A stretch of 64,000 bases of DNA from Stictocephala bisonia (GCA_035578905.1 JAQJVL010000197.1:824243-888242); one strand, 5' to 3'; numbered from the stretch's first letter, positions 14,037 through 23,206 are shown. Notes: generated by a model from the sequence alone, not told the origin. Program-made: numbers and translations.

Positions 14037-14226
14037 ACTTCCGGGATGACACTTCCGGGAAGATACTTCCGGACTTCCGGTCTACTTCCGGTTGACTTCC
14101 GGTCCACTTCCGGTTGACTTCCGGTCCACTTCCGGTTGACTTCCGGTCCACTTCCGGTTGACTTCCGGTTGACTTCCGGTTCCACTTCCGTTTCCACTTC
14201 CGGTCCACTTCCGTTTCCACTTCCGG
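14037..14226. promoter_or_regulatory. Array of 15 ACTTCCGG (ETS-type) sites
   Basis: ACTTCCGG occurs 15 times exactly between 14037 and 14226, with two further ACTTCCGT variants, mostly every 10-12 bases. The linkers alternate GTCC and GTTG. The complement CCGGAAGT is the core consensus for ETS-family transcription factors such as GABP. The array lies about 240 bases upstream of the putative polB TATA box. Reverse-strand ORFs here, rich in GPEV/NRK repeats, are artefacts of the tandem repeat. Confidence 0.8.
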
Positions 14227-14244
14227 TACCCATCCGACTAACAT

Positions 14245-14365
14245 CCTACCAAGTCAGAACCGACATTCGGACAGTCTGGCCTCGAGTCAAGTTTTTACCG
14301 CGCTGACCTCCAGACAGTCCGGCCTCGAGACAAGTTATTACCGCGCCGACCTCCAGACAGTATAA
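14245..14365. repeat. Short direct repeat upstream of the early promoter
   Basis: A ~43-base unit beginning ACAGTCYGGCCTCGAG is present at 14271 and 14314, and its start recurs at 14354. Each full unit contains CAAGTTWTTACCGCGC. Function unknown. Confidence 0.6.
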
Positions 14366-14467
14366 TTACAACAACCTTGGGCGTGCCGGACGCGGTAACC
14401 TTTCCCAGACCTTGTCTGGTTTGCCAGGTGTGGTTAACTAACCTCAGGCGTGGTCGTCTGATCCTGG

Positions 14468-14503
14468 TATATATACCCCTCACTCACAACGGCTGTCAGT
14501 GTG
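14468..14503 (+). promoter_or_regulatory. Early-class promoter (polB): TATA plus TCAGT initiator
   Basis: TATATATA at 14468 is followed about 30 bases later by TCAGTGT (A at 14498), the spacing and initiator expected for an arthropod RNA polymerase II promoter. Between them, CCTCACTCACAACG and GTCAGTGT are identical to the promoter at 19744-19779, so the two genes appear co-regulated. Confidence 0.7.
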
Positions 14504-15651
14504 CCTTCCAACTGTGGATCATCAAGCATCTACCTGCCTCTACAACTGCTCTTCTGCTGTACAACTTTGAACCTTCAATTTGAGTAAGTACATACAAACA
14601 ACTACCTTATAACCACAGTTAGTTACTACAACATTCAATAATATATACTGTATTAGTCTTTAACATACGTCAGTGTAGAATACTAAAAACTCATACCACT
14701 CGCTCACAAGCTTAGCCTATTATGGTACAATTGTGTTAGTCAAGACCCCCAACATTACGTCACATTCAGGGTGTACTTGAATGTGTTCAAGGAACACTAT
14801 ATATACACTATGTTCCACCATAAATCTAGTTTACAATCCAACTAGGATACATTACTCAAACATAACCTAAAACATACTTAGAACCTTGTTACTTTTTTGA
14901 TTAACGTAGTAGCATCTAATAAAATAATAATTTGATCCACGTAGTAGTATTTTAAGTCATATATTTCGATGATTTCAGACCAAACCACAGTCAGCCTACG
15001 AGATTCAAATTGACAACATCTCTGCCATCTCCATCTACTATTATTACAATTAAGTCTTCATAAACATCAAACATAACCTCACTTTTTTTAACATAACCTA
15101 AAATATACTTAGAACCTTGGTACTTTTTAGATTAACGTAGTAGTAATATATATATTACGATGATTTCTGGTCAAACCTCATTTAGTCTCACACTTTTGAA
15201 CGAGACACATCTAGCAGCTCCGCTATTTACAACGCATCTATTGCAACCGTATAGTAAGTATACATAACCTATAAACTCATTTTACTCTCTAGGAACATAA
15301 CCTAACTTATCTTACCTTTACCAAGATATTGAAAAACATTTTCTACAGGCATTTCTAGTATTATACATACCCGAGTAGATAGATATTGAGAGTTTTACGA
15401 TATTGTGTTCCATTTGTTGCAGATCAACCATCCTCACAGAAACCTACTACCACCCCATCACTATACTTCGTCTTCCTACGGCAACCGCACCCATCTAATA
15501 CATGTAAGCACCTATACATCATTACTGTAGCATTTCCGTAACCCTAGTACTCCTAAGCAAACTTTAGACTTAGATTACCGTTCTCTTTACGGTATTTTCA
15601 AAGATGACCTTAATGATCATGTTACTAATACAAATTGTTCACCTGTTCCAG
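14498..15651 (+). other. Probable spliced 5' leader of the polymerase mRNA
   Basis: Plausible signals give exon 1 as 14498-14583 (donor GTAAGT at 14584), exon 2 as 14979-15253 (acceptor TTTCAG, donor GTAAGT at 15254) and exon 3 as 15423-15503 (acceptor TTGCAG, donor GTAAG at 15504). The last acceptor, CCTGTTCCAG, ends at 15651, six bases before the favoured polB ATG. Exon 2 spans two copies of a ~210-base intron-exon unit (about 14858 and 15071). The first has lost its donor (TTAAGT) and the second its acceptor (TTTCTG), leaving one merged exon. No coding function is evident; transcript data are absent. Confidence 0.5.
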
Positions 15652-15657
15652 ATCATC

Positions 15658-18600
15658 ATGAACCCCAACCAAATTGTATGCCCCAGATGCAGCAAGACCA
15701 CATCCAAGGACCACATAGCCCGCCACCTCAAGAGCTGCACCGGGCCTACAACGACTCGGGAGCCTCAACGTCCCTGTCCGGCTTGCGGAGTAATGATTAC
15801 CCTCTCCAACCGCAGCAAGCACCTCAAGAAGTGCAGCCCAGCTCACCTCAAGTGGAAAGCAGACGAGCCGGCCCCCTCCACTTCCAAGGCTCCCCGGCTG
15901 GATAATGATCCTACCCCAGGTCCATCATCGATCATCAGCAATCTGCGGAGGGTCATTGTAAACACTTACAACGCCACCACATCAAATATCGGGAATCTTT
16001 TCCGTGGAATCCCCCAGAACGTTCAAGACGAGATTAAGGAGATAGAGACAGCATTCAAAAGCCGTATGAAGACTTATGCTGCGGAGAATCCTCATGGAAT
16101 AAAAGAGCCAGCAATATTTATGGAACGTCTGAGAGGGGTCATTGCGGATAAGATCCGACAAATTGTGCAAAAACACAACATTAAATTCAATCTTGTTTTG
16201 CTTGTCGAGTATAAGAAACCAACTAGCAGCGATGATATTTTCCAAGAGATGAACTTTAAGACTCCAAACAAAGTCATTCTACCCACCGATGACTTTGAAG
16301 AAAATCTGAAAACAGCCGAGAAGAAACTGCTAGCCGAGATGGATGAGTTTTATACTAAAGGATCTGGATGGACTCTAAACAAGATCATCAAACTGGAAGT
16401 CAGAATCAATCGGCACACCCCACTCCGAGGCTCCTCATTCATTGATCTGCCGGCAAAGATTAAAGCAAAACAAGCCATCATCAACGTTCAAAACAATGAT
16501 CACAAATGTTTCTTATGGTCCGTTCTCGCAGCATTACACCCCATAGAATCAAAAAATAATCCTTGGAAAATCCATCATTACCAGCAGTTTAAACAAGAGC
16601 TTGATGGCTATCTCCAAGGAATTACTTTTCCCATCAGTTTTCAGCATATTAAGCTGTTCGAGAAGAGATCTGGCATAAGCGTCAATGTGTACGCTTACGA
16701 CGAGAAGCTCATCATTTACCCGCTGCTAATCACAAATAGTGAAAAAAACCAACACGTTGACTTGCTCTACGTCACAGAAGCTAACAATACCCACTTTTGC
16801 CTCATAAAAGACCTCACGAGACTAGTGTGCAGTCAGCTGACGAAAAATAAAGGGAAGATTTGGCTTTGCAAACGTTGTCTCACGCACTATGGGAGAGAGG
16901 ATTTATTGGAAGCCCACAAAAAATATTGCGAAAACCATGATGCTGTCAGGATCGACATGCCTAAAGAAGGAGATGTAATAAAGTTCAAGGACTTTAACAA
17001 GTCAATGAGGGTTCCATTCACCGTCTATGCGGACTTTGAGTGTACGCTTCTACCTGTAGCTGAAGAAGAGGAGCAGGAACAACATCCTATTGGACCAAAG
17101 AGAAGGTTCACCGAGAAATATCAAAAACATGAAGCAATTAGTTTTTCGTATTACATCGTTCAACATGAAGGCGACTACAAGGAGCCGGTCAATTATTTTG
17201 GACAAGATGCAGCTCAGGTATTCGTAGAAAACATCCTCCAAGAATCCAAGAAGATCTATAGCAAGTACTCTCGACTGGCTGCAATTCCTATGCAACTCAC
17301 AGAACGGGATTTTCAAAACATATTCACCGCACAAAATTGTCATATTTGTGGAGAGCCTTTTGACGATGATGATGAGGAGGAGGATAGTAAACGGGTCAGA
17401 GACCACGATCACTTGACTGGGAAATTTAGAGGAATGGCTCACAACAGATGCAATCTCAATTACCGAAAGCCGAAATTCATTCCAATCTTCATCCACAACT
17501 TGAGCGGCTATGACACGCATTTGTTCATCAAAATGTTTGGTCTCAACGATGAAACAATCAAGGTCATACCTAACAACGAGGAGAGGTATATTTCATACAC
17601 AATTCAAGTGGATGGGGGATTACCACTTAGATTTCTGGACTCGTTGAGATTTATGTCGGGCAGCTTGGACAGCCATGTCAAAAACTTATCAACATCACAG
17701 TTCAGGCACACATCAAAATTCTACTCTGGCGAAAGATTGCAGCTGTTGTTGAAGAAGGGGGTCTACCCTTACGACTTCATGGATAGCATGGAAAAGTATA
17801 AACTCACCACACTACCATCGAAAGAAGATTTCTATAACACATTAAACAAGACTGGAATAAGCGACGAAGACTATCAGCATGCCAACAACGTTTGGAACGC
17901 CTTCAACATACACAACATGGAGGAATACACCCTTGTGTACAACCAGTCAGATGTCCTTCTCCTGGCGGACGTGGTTGAGAACTTTAGAGATGTCTGCATG
18001 GAGACGTACAGGCTCGACCCTGCTTGGTATTATACGGCACCCGGCTTGGCATGGTCCGCGATGCTCAAAACGACTGGAGTGGAGTTGGAATTAATAACGG
18101 ACTACAACATGACCCTAATGATTGGTAACGGTATTCGTGGAGGAGTCGCCCAGTGTTCCAACCGCTACGCTCAAGCCAACAACCGCTACATGAAGGATGA
18201 AGAATACGACAAAGACAAGCCAACAACTTATCTAACCTACTTGGATGCTAACAACTTGTACGGATGGGCGATGAGTCAGCACATGCCTTACAAGAACTTT
18301 AAATGGGTTGAGGATCCTAACTCAATAGACGTTACAACTATCCCCGACGATGCAGCAACAGGATATATACTGGAAGTAGATTTGGAATACCCTCTAGACC
18401 TCCACGACTCGCACGCTGACCTGCCTCTTGCACCAGAACTCCGTACACCGCCTGGCTCTAAAAACACCAAACTTTTGACCACTCTATATAACAAGGAAAA
18501 ATATGTCGTCCACTACAGGAACCTGAAGCTATACATCTCCCTTGGTATGAAGCTCACCAAGATACACAAAGCAATCAGTTTCACTCAGAAAGATTGGCTT

Positions 18601-19551
18601 AAGAGCTACATTGATCTAAACACCAACATGAGGACGAAAGCAACAAATGACTTTGAAAAAGAGTTTTTCAAGTTGATGAACAACAGCGTATTCGGAAAAA
18701 CGATGGAAAATATCAGGAACCGAGTAGACATACGACTAGCAACACAAGACCATCAAGTGGACAAATGGATAGCAAAACCAAATTTCAAGTCGAGAACCAT
18801 CTTTACAGAACAGCTCGCGGCCATACACATGAGCAAAACTAAGCTTTTGTTCAATAAGGCAATATACGTTGGAATGAGCATCCTAGATGTGTCCAAAACT
18901 CTAATGTATAACTTCCATTATAATGTTATCAAGAAGAGATATGGTGGTGATGCCCAACTTCAGTACACAGATACCGACTCTTTGACTTACCTCATTAAAA
19001 CGGCTGACTTTTATGCTGACATGAAAGAAATGATAGAACTGTTTGATACCAGTGATTATCCCGAACCAAATCGCTACGGTATACCCCGAAAAAACAAGAA
19101 GGTCATCGGCAAGTTCAAAGACGAACTCTGTGGTCGATTGATGTACGAGCACGTAGGGCTTAGAGCTAAAATGTATGCCAGCAGATCGGAAAAGAAACCG
19201 GGAACGTCCAATGAAGATGTAACTATCAAAAAGGCGAAAGGAGCGAAAAAGTCTGTTGTCAAAAATGAGATTACATTTGAGGATTATAAAAAGTGTTTAG
19301 ACAACTTTATCGAAAGCATGCAAAACCCTACATTGAACCGATCGTCAGATGTATACCGCTCAATGAATATGATTAGAAGCTACCATCACGATCTCTACAG
19401 TGTGGAGTTAAATAAAATTGTACTTTCAGCCCAAGATGATAAACGATGCATCACTAAGGACGGTATTAGAACATTGCCCTGGGGCCATTATTCTATACCT
19501 CAAGAAGATGTGCTGAATATCACTGTAGAAAAAGCACTGATGGTAGATTAA
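15658..19551 (+). CDS. polB: Polinton protein-primed family B DNA polymerase
   Basis: Replicates the linear element from protein-primed ends. Residue numbers here count from an upstream ATG at 15604. The start at 15658 (residue 19) is preferred because it follows a splice-acceptor-like CCTGTTCCAG. The N-terminus has two C2HC zinc knuckles starting CPRC (26) and CPAC (59). A region with Cys302 (KCFLW) and His397 (THFCLIKD) may be a cysteine-protease-like (OTU-like) fold, which is inference. Exonuclease motifs are D477/E479 in YADFE, N632...D637 in NLSGYD and Y779...D783 in YNQSD. An HNH/endonuclease VII-like insert (CHIC, DHDHLTG at 600, HNRCN) lies between Exo I and Exo II. Polymerase motifs are A (DANNLYG, D881), B (NNSVFG, 1026) and C (YTDTDS, 1121). 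All key residues are present. About 1,300 residues is normal for Polintons. Confidence 0.97.
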   Translation: MNPNQIVCPRCSKTTSKDHIARHLKSCTGPTTTREPQRPCPACGVMITLSNRSKHLKKCSPAHLKWKADEPAPSTSKAPRLDNDPTPGPSSIISNLRRVIVNTYNATTSNIGNLFRGIPQNVQDEIKEIETAFKSRMKTYAAENPHGIKEPAIFMERLRGVIADKIRQIVQKHNIKFNLVLLVEYKKPTSSDDIFQEMNFKTPNKVILPTDDFEENLKTAEKKLLAEMDEFYTKGSGWTLNKIIKLEVRINRHTPLRGSSFIDLPAKIKAKQAIINVQNNDHKCFLWSVLAALHPIESKNNPWKIHHYQQFKQELDGYLQGITFPISFQHIKLFEKRSGISVNVYAYDEKLIIYPLLITNSEKNQHVDLLYVTEANNTHFCLIKDLTRLVCSQLTKNKGKIWLCKRCLTHYGREDLLEAHKKYCENHDAVRIDMPKEGDVIKFKDFNKSMRVPFTVYADFECTLLPVAEEEEQEQHPIGPKRRFTEKYQKHEAISFSYYIVQHEGDYKEPVNYFGQDAAQVFVENILQESKKIYSKYSRLAAIPMQLTERDFQNIFTAQNCHICGEPFDDDDEEEDSKRVRDHDHLTGKFRGMAHNRCNLNYRKPKFIPIFIHNLSGYDTHLFIKMFGLNDETIKVIPNNEERYISYTIQVDGGLPLRFLDSLRFMSGSLDSHVKNLSTSQFRHTSKFYSGERLQLLLKKGVYPYDFMDSMEKYKLTTLPSKEDFYNTLNKTGISDEDYQHANNVWNAFNIHNMEEYTLVYNQSDVLLLADVVENFRDVCMETYRLDPAWYYTAPGLAWSAMLKTTGVELELITDYNMTLMIGNGIRGGVAQCSNRYAQANNRYMKDEEYDKDKPTTYLTYLDANNLYGWAMSQHMPYKNFKWVEDPNSIDVTTIPDDAATGYILEVDLEYPLDLHDSHADLPLAPELRTPPGSKNTKLLTTLYNKEKYVVHYRNLKLYISLGMKLTKIHKAISFTQKDWLKSYIDLNTNMRTKATNDFEKEFFKLMNNSVFGKTMENIRNRVDIRLATQDHQVDKWIAKPNFKSRTIFTEQLAAIHMSKTKLLFNKAIYVGMSILDVSKTLMYNFHYNVIKKRYGGDAQLQYTDTDSLTYLIKTADFYADMKEMIELFDTSDYPEPNRYGIPRKNKKVIGKFKDELCGRLMYEHVGLRAKMYASRSEKKPGTSNEDVTIKKAKGAKKSVVKNEITFEDYKKCLDNFIESMQNPTLNRSSDVYRSMNMIRSYHHDLYSVELNKIVLSAQDDKRCITKDGIRTLPWGHYSIPQEDVLNITVEKALMVD

Positions 19552-19555
19552 GAAG

Positions 19556-19722
19556 ATGGATGGGAGCACAAGAGTGCAGGAGGTAGCAAATAGAAGAAGA
19601 AGGTCGGCTACCACTTTCCGCAGCGGGGAGGGGCTGTGGAATCCCGTAAGAGCAATGACTGCCAACACCCAATTGACCTTCAATAACCGGCAACGCCCAT
19701 TTGCCCGTCAGCGCCCAATAAA
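19556..19722 (+). promoter_or_regulatory. 3'-UTR hairpin module copy 1 plus AATAAA (after polB)
   Basis: It starts four bases after the polB stop. Potential stems are GCAC/GTGC with an AAGA loop (19566-19577), GGTAGC/GCTACC (19582-19612) and CCGCAGC/GCTGTGG (19618-19639, one G-U). AATAAA follows at 19717, after about 70 extra bases that other copies lack. An ATG-initiated frame of about 60 codons also runs through this copy, so a small peptide is an alternative. Confidence 0.6.
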
Positions 19723-19743
19723 TATTCCAGGTTGAATACCAGG

Positions 19744-19779
19744 TATAAATACACCTCACTCACAACGATCGTCAGTGTC
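19744..19779 (+). promoter_or_regulatory. Early-class promoter 2: TATAAAT plus TCAGTGT
   Basis: TATAAAT at 19744 and TCAGTGT at 19772 (A at 19774) are 30 bases apart and share the CCTCACTCACAACG core with the polB promoter. The next ATG is at 19795. Confidence 0.7.
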
Positions 19780-19794
19780 CCAGAGGCTATCAAC

Positions 19795-20238
19795 ATGTAC
19801 GGAGAATCCGACGCTACTTCTGAACAAGCACCCATCCTGGACGGTGACTGCAACCCAGTCGTCAATCTGAAATGGAGGGATCTCTACATGGACTTTATGT
19901 GGCGAGAAGATAACATCACAAATAGATGGCATGCTCAACCACGTGACGAATACGAATGGAAATGGCACGAAGAGGACATGAAGTTTATGAGTGAAGTAAA
20001 TCCAATAATTGAGGAGCATTGGAAATCGATAAGTTCGGAACAGGATTATCTCCAGGCATACCTCGACACTGTGGATTGGATGGACTTGAAAATTTTTGTA
20101 CGTGGAATCCATTACAACAGGAACTGTCGTAAGAGAAAACTTGCAGATGTAGAAATAGAAAAGCATACAGCGCAAGAAAAGAGACTACGGGAAAAATTTC
20201 ATACCTACGTTTCCTTTACCTTTTACGAAAAAACATAG
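19795..20238 (+). CDS. Unknown Polinton early protein, 147 aa
   Basis: I do not recognise this protein. It starts MYGESDATSEQ. The frame is open further upstream, but this ATG is the first one downstream of the predicted transcription start at 19774. It is hydrophilic and rich in Trp, Glu and Asp in the middle (for example KWHEEDMKF), and its C-terminal third is basic (NRNCRKRKL, then EKRLREKF). It has no signal peptide, membrane segment or cysteine motif. It sits between polB and the integrase cluster and shares the promoter class of polB, so a role in replication or early regulation is reasonable but inferred. A hairpin module with AATAAA follows its stop. Confidence 0.7.
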   Translation: MYGESDATSEQAPILDGDCNPVVNLKWRDLYMDFMWREDNITNRWHAQPRDEYEWKWHEEDMKFMSEVNPIIEEHWKSISSEQDYLQAYLDTVDWMDLKIFVRGIHYNRNCRKRKLADVEIEKHTAQEKRLREKFHTYVSFTFYEKT

Positions 20239-20255
20239 AGAAACAACTCACTTAA

Positions 20256-20351
20256 GGGAGCACAAGAGTGCAGGAGGTAGCAAATAGAAGAAGGTCGGCT
20301 ACCACTTTCCGCAGCGGGGAGGGGCTGTGGAACCCCTTAAAAACCAATAAA
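20256..20351 (+). promoter_or_regulatory. 3'-UTR hairpin module copy 2 plus AATAAA
   Basis: It follows the stop at 20238 by about 20 bases. Stems: GCAC/GTGC (20260-20271), GGTAGC/GCTACC (20276-20303), CCGCAGC/GCTGTGG (20309-20330). AATAAA is at 20346. The loop of stem 2 is three bases shorter than in copy 1. There is no ATG: TAA immediately precedes the frame that is open in the other copies. Confidence 0.6.
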
Positions 20352-20401
20352 TATTTTGGTTTACAACAATTTATATTAGTTATGAATCCAATACAAAATA
20401 T

Positions 20402-20537
20402 GAATGTGAGAGAAATCATCGCCAAAGGTTCACCTGCGTTGCTAGAGGATGATGTAATACTCGATTATACATACACGATCTCAGCAACGTGTACTCATTT
20501 CCAGTTGAGACACGAAGGAGTAAACATCACAAGATGA
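20402..20537 (+). CDS. Short ORF sharing its start with the integrase
   Basis: A 44-codon ORF beginning MNVREIIAKG. Its first nine residues, and about 50 bases upstream plus the preceding hairpin module, match the start region of the integrase gene at 21162 (MNVREIIAKE). The sequences diverge after that, so this is the product of a local duplication. Its TGA overlaps the ATG of the next ORF (ATGA at 20534-20537). It could be a captured N-terminus, an upstream ORF affecting translation of the next gene, or non-functional residue. Confidence 0.4.
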
Positions 20538-20953
20538 GTCAAGTGTTTATCGTGTTAAATAATCCCGATCCTACTGAGGGGTTCAGTAGTGATGATGCGA
20601 CTCTCCTAAGGTTCTACAAGAACAGGGAAAATGTCGATACTGTTTCAGTGTACAGGTACTCCAGAACGATTGATGTATCCGAATACGATAGAGTGGATAT
20701 TCTAGCTTATGGTTTTTTACCGAATGTTAAACAGAGCGTAAATGAGGATGAATATAGTATAAAAGTTTCTCAGTCGTGTGTTTGTTTTAAACACTCTCTG
20801 GATTTGACTAACATCAACACATTGAAGCTATATAGCGACTTGTATGCTAATAAAGCGCTGGAAAGAATTAATCACTTTGATATAGATTCGCCTATTGTGG
20901 AAGAAACATCAGATTCTGAATCAAGTGAGGGGGAGGGGGATATGGAGAAATAA
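20534..20953 (+). CDS. Unknown Polinton protein with acidic tail, 139 aa
   Basis: I do not recognise the family. The start MSQVFIVLNN at 20534 is the first ATG in frame; the longer open frame upstream begins with a non-ATG codon. The body alternates hydrophobic and charged stretches, with three cysteines (one in VSQSC and two in VCFKH). The last ~20 residues are very acidic (EETSDSESSEGEG), as in some DNA-mimic or chaperone tails. The stop codon TAA lies inside AATAAA (20949-20954). The gene lies between the duplicated integrase start and the real integrase gene. Confidence 0.65.
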   Translation: MSQVFIVLNNPDPTEGFSSDDATLLRFYKNRENVDTVSVYRYSRTIDVSEYDRVDILAYGFLPNVKQSVNEDEYSIKVSQSCVCFKHSLDLTNINTLKLYSDLYANKALERINHFDIDSPIVEETSDSESSEGEGDMEK

Positions 20954-20995
20954 AAATCTTAAAATTAACAAGGAGTGAGGTAATGGTGGAGTAAG

Positions 20996-21103
20996 AAGAC
21001 GGATGGGAGCACAAGAGTGCAGGAGGTAGCAAATAGAAGAAGAAGGTCGGCTACCACTTTCCGCAGCGGGGAGGGGCTGTGGAATCCCTTAAAAACCAAT
21101 AAA
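20996..21103 (+). promoter_or_regulatory. 3'-UTR hairpin module copy 3 plus AATAAA
   Basis: Located 40 bases after the stop at 20953. Stems: GCAC/GTGC (21009-21020), GGTAGC/GCTACC (21025-21055), CCGCAGC/GCTGTGG (21061-21082). AATAAA is at 21098. Nearly identical to copies 1 and 2. Confidence 0.6.
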
Positions 21104-21161
21104 TATTGTGGTTTACAACAATTTCAATTAGTTATGAATTGGACACAATCCAATACAAATT

Positions 21162-22088
21162 ATGAACGTGAGAGAAATCATCGCCAAAGAGCTACACGCT
21201 CCAGCCAGAAGAACATTTCCCACCAGACCTGTGGAAGTCAAAGGAATAGACGATCTGTATCAGGCTGACTTGGTGGAGATGATACCATACTCAAAGTTTA
21301 ACAAGGGCTACAAGTACATTCTCACAGTAATCAACTGCTTTACCAAATACGCTTACGCAATACCAGTCAAGGACAAGTCTGGACAGGAAATCGTCAAGGC
21401 CATACAACCTGTTTTGGAGGAGAATCGGATGACGCACCTGCAAACCGACATGGGAAAAGAGTTTTACAACGCTGGATTCGCCAAGCTAATGAAGAAACAC
21501 AACGTTAATCATTACTCTGTGTACAGCGAGAAGAAGGGAGCCATAGTGGAGAGATTCAATCGTAGTCTCAAGTCTCTAATGTGGAGAAAATTCACAGAAC
21601 TGGGCAACTACCAATGGATTAAAATCCTACCCGACCTGTTGGAAGAGTACAACACGAGAAAACATAGAACAATTGGCATGGCACCTTTTGAGGTGAACAA
21701 AAAGAACGAAGATTTGGTCAGACGAAACATTAACAAGAATAGACAAAAATATAGGAAGAAGGAAAAGATCGAGTTCAAAGTGGGTGACAAAGTAAGGATA
21801 AGCAAGTATAAAAAGGTGTTTGATAAGGGATACCTACCCAACTGGACAAACGAGATTTTTACTGTGGAAGCGGTGCGTCCAACTGTACCGACTACGTATC
21901 ACCTAAAGGATTACCGCAACAATATGCTTCAAGGAAGATTTTACGGAAAAGAACTGCTCAAGACCAGACACGGAGACGTATACCTGGTGGAAAAGGTGTT
22001 GAGGAGAAAGGGTAACAAAGTGCTGGTTAAGTGGCTTGGCTTTGATGGTACTCACAATTCGTGGATAAATAAAAGTGAACTTGTGTGA
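21162..22088 (+). CDS. int: Retroviral-type integrase with C-terminal chromodomain
   Basis: A 308-residue DDE integrase that would join element ends to host DNA and make the 6-bp duplication seen here. The catalytic triad is D36 (YQADLVEM), D96 (LQTDMGKEF) and E130 (GAIVERFNR). The core is followed by an SH3-like basic region (KVGDKVRIS near 210). A chromodomain follows at about 270-308 (VYLVEKVLRRKG, VKWLGF, SWINKSEL), which in related elements can steer insertion to modified histones. The N-terminal HHCC zinc domain of retroviral integrases is not encoded in this ORF; the protein starts only ~35 residues before the first Asp. The following ATPase begins 28 bases after the stop. Confidence 0.95.
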   Translation: MNVREIIAKELHAPARRTFPTRPVEVKGIDDLYQADLVEMIPYSKFNKGYKYILTVINCFTKYAYAIPVKDKSGQEIVKAIQPVLEENRMTHLQTDMGKEFYNAGFAKLMKKHNVNHYSVYSEKKGAIVERFNRSLKSLMWRKFTELGNYQWIKILPDLLEEYNTRKHRTIGMAPFEVNKKNEDLVRRNINKNRQKYRKKEKIEFKVGDKVRISKYKKVFDKGYLPNWTNEIFTVEAVRPTVPTTYHLKDYRNNMLQGRFYGKELLKTRHGDVYLVEKVLRRKGNKVLVKWLGFDGTHNSWINKSELV

Positions 22089-22116
22089 ATTACTCAGTTT
22101 GAGCTTAGACATTAAG

Positions 22117-22821
22117 ATGAAAACACCCAAATTGCCTATCGTAAACTTTGACAGTTACTGTGGAGGAGATATGAAGGAAAGGAGCAAACACAGTGATCTG
22201 CTGCCAAACCATGTTCGATGTATCATGTGCGGACCTTCAAATTCCGGCAAGACTAATGTAATGTTAAACTTGTTGTTTAATGCGAATGGACTAAAGTTTG
22301 AAAATGTCTACGTGTTTTCAAAATCACTCCATCAGCCAAAGTATAAGTTGCTAGAGAAGGTACTACTGACTATACCCGGTATAGGATATTTCCCTTTCAC
22401 AGACAACGGTGAGGTGATTCATCCAAACGAGGTGATGGAACACTCTGTCATGGTGTTTGATGATGTCGCATGTGAAAAGCAAGACAACATCAGAAACTAC
22501 TTTACGATGGGACGACACCAGAATGTTGATACTTTTTACCTGTGCCAAACATACAGTAGAATACCCAAACAGCTGATTAGAGACAATGCAAACTTTATTA
22601 TTGTGTTTAAGCAAGATGACAGAAATCTAAGACACATATACGATGATCATATAAATACGGACATGTCTTATGGGAGATTCAAAGAGTTGTGTGCCACCGC
22701 ATGGAACAGTGGTAAGAACAAGTTCGTTGTAGTGGACAAAGAACGTAACATCAACGATGGTAGATACCGCGTCGGACTCGACGAGTTTGTCAAAGTTTTA
22801 CAACATGATGCTGAAGGTTAG
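22117..22821 (+). CDS. FtsK/HerA-type genome packaging ATPase
   Basis: Predicted to pump the element's DNA into capsids. The 234-residue protein starts MKTPKLPIVNF; the open frame extends back to 22075 only via a GTG codon. Walker A is GPSNSGKT (39-46) and Walker B is VMVFDD (111-116). The QTYSRIPKQLIRDN segment fits the sensor region of adenovirus/Polinton ATPases. The N-terminal FDSYCGGD block also looks typical of the family. The length matches known Polinton ATPases. It lies immediately downstream of the integrase, and its 3' end overlaps a small ORF. Confidence 0.93.
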   Translation: MKTPKLPIVNFDSYCGGDMKERSKHSDLLPNHVRCIMCGPSNSGKTNVMLNLLFNANGLKFENVYVFSKSLHQPKYKLLEKVLLTIPGIGYFPFTDNGEVIHPNEVMEHSVMVFDDVACEKQDNIRNYFTMGRHQNVDTFYLCQTYSRIPKQLIRDNANFIIVFKQDDRNLRHIYDDHINTDMSYGRFKELCATAWNSGKNKFVVVDKERNINDGRYRVGLDEFVKVLQHDAEG

Positions 22822-23041
22822 TTTTAGCCAACCTCTTGTGACTAGAGAGTACCACCTACCGATGAATGAGGATCGTAAATCATTGATTGTGCAAAAAATG
22901 ACGTTAGACAGGCTACGTTTTAAAAGGCGAATAGATACGTTGGAAGCAACAGTTTTGGGTCCACTTCTTTTGCTGCATATTGCGAAACAGAGAGACTTAA
23001 GAACAGAAGAAACAGAAAAACAGGAAAACGGGAAAACATGA
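22805..23041 (+). CDS. Small unknown ORF overlapping the ATPase end, 78 aa
   Basis: It overlaps the last 17 bases of the ATPase gene in another frame; the ATG at 22805 is chosen over one deeper in the ATPase (22757). It contains a basic segment (LDRLRFKRRI) followed by a short hydrophobic stretch (VLGPLLLLHIAK). Its C-terminus runs into an A-rich repeat (EETEKQENGK), so the end may be eroded by repeat expansion. No family is recognised. Position suggests a small Polinton gene, but coding is not certain. Confidence 0.45.
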   Translation: MMLKVSFSQPLVTREYHLPMNEDRKSLIVQKMTLDRLRFKRRIDTLEATVLGPLLLLHIAKQRDLRTEETEKQENGKT

Positions 23042-23195
23042 AAACGGAAAAACAGGAAAACAGAAAAACAGAAAAACAGAAAAACAGGAAAACAGGAAAA
23101 CAGAAAAACAGGAAAACATGAAAACAGGAAAACAGAAAAAACATAAAAACAGGAAAACAGAAAAACAGGAAAACAGAAAAACAGGAAATAACCTG
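22995..23195. repeat. A-rich degenerate tandem repeat
   Basis: Units of the type GGAAAACAGAAAAACA repeated for about 200 bases with almost no T on this strand. The long reverse-strand ORFs here, made of phenylalanine, valine and leucine, are artefacts. Confidence 0.85.
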
Positions 23196-23206
23196 AGGGG
23201 ATGCCG

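Noticed and set aside
13952..14244. Two 93-codon reverse-strand ORFs with NRKSTGSGPEV repeats
   Set aside because: They are translations of the ACTTCCGG tandem array, open in two frames at once, as expected for a simple repeat.
17050..17520. 156-codon ORF antisense to the polymerase
   Set aside because: Lies wholly within a well-supported gene and has no motif; a frame shadow.
19756..20175. 139-codon reverse-strand ORF opposite the gene at 19795
   Set aside because: The + strand ORF has a promoter and 3' signal; the reverse one has neither.
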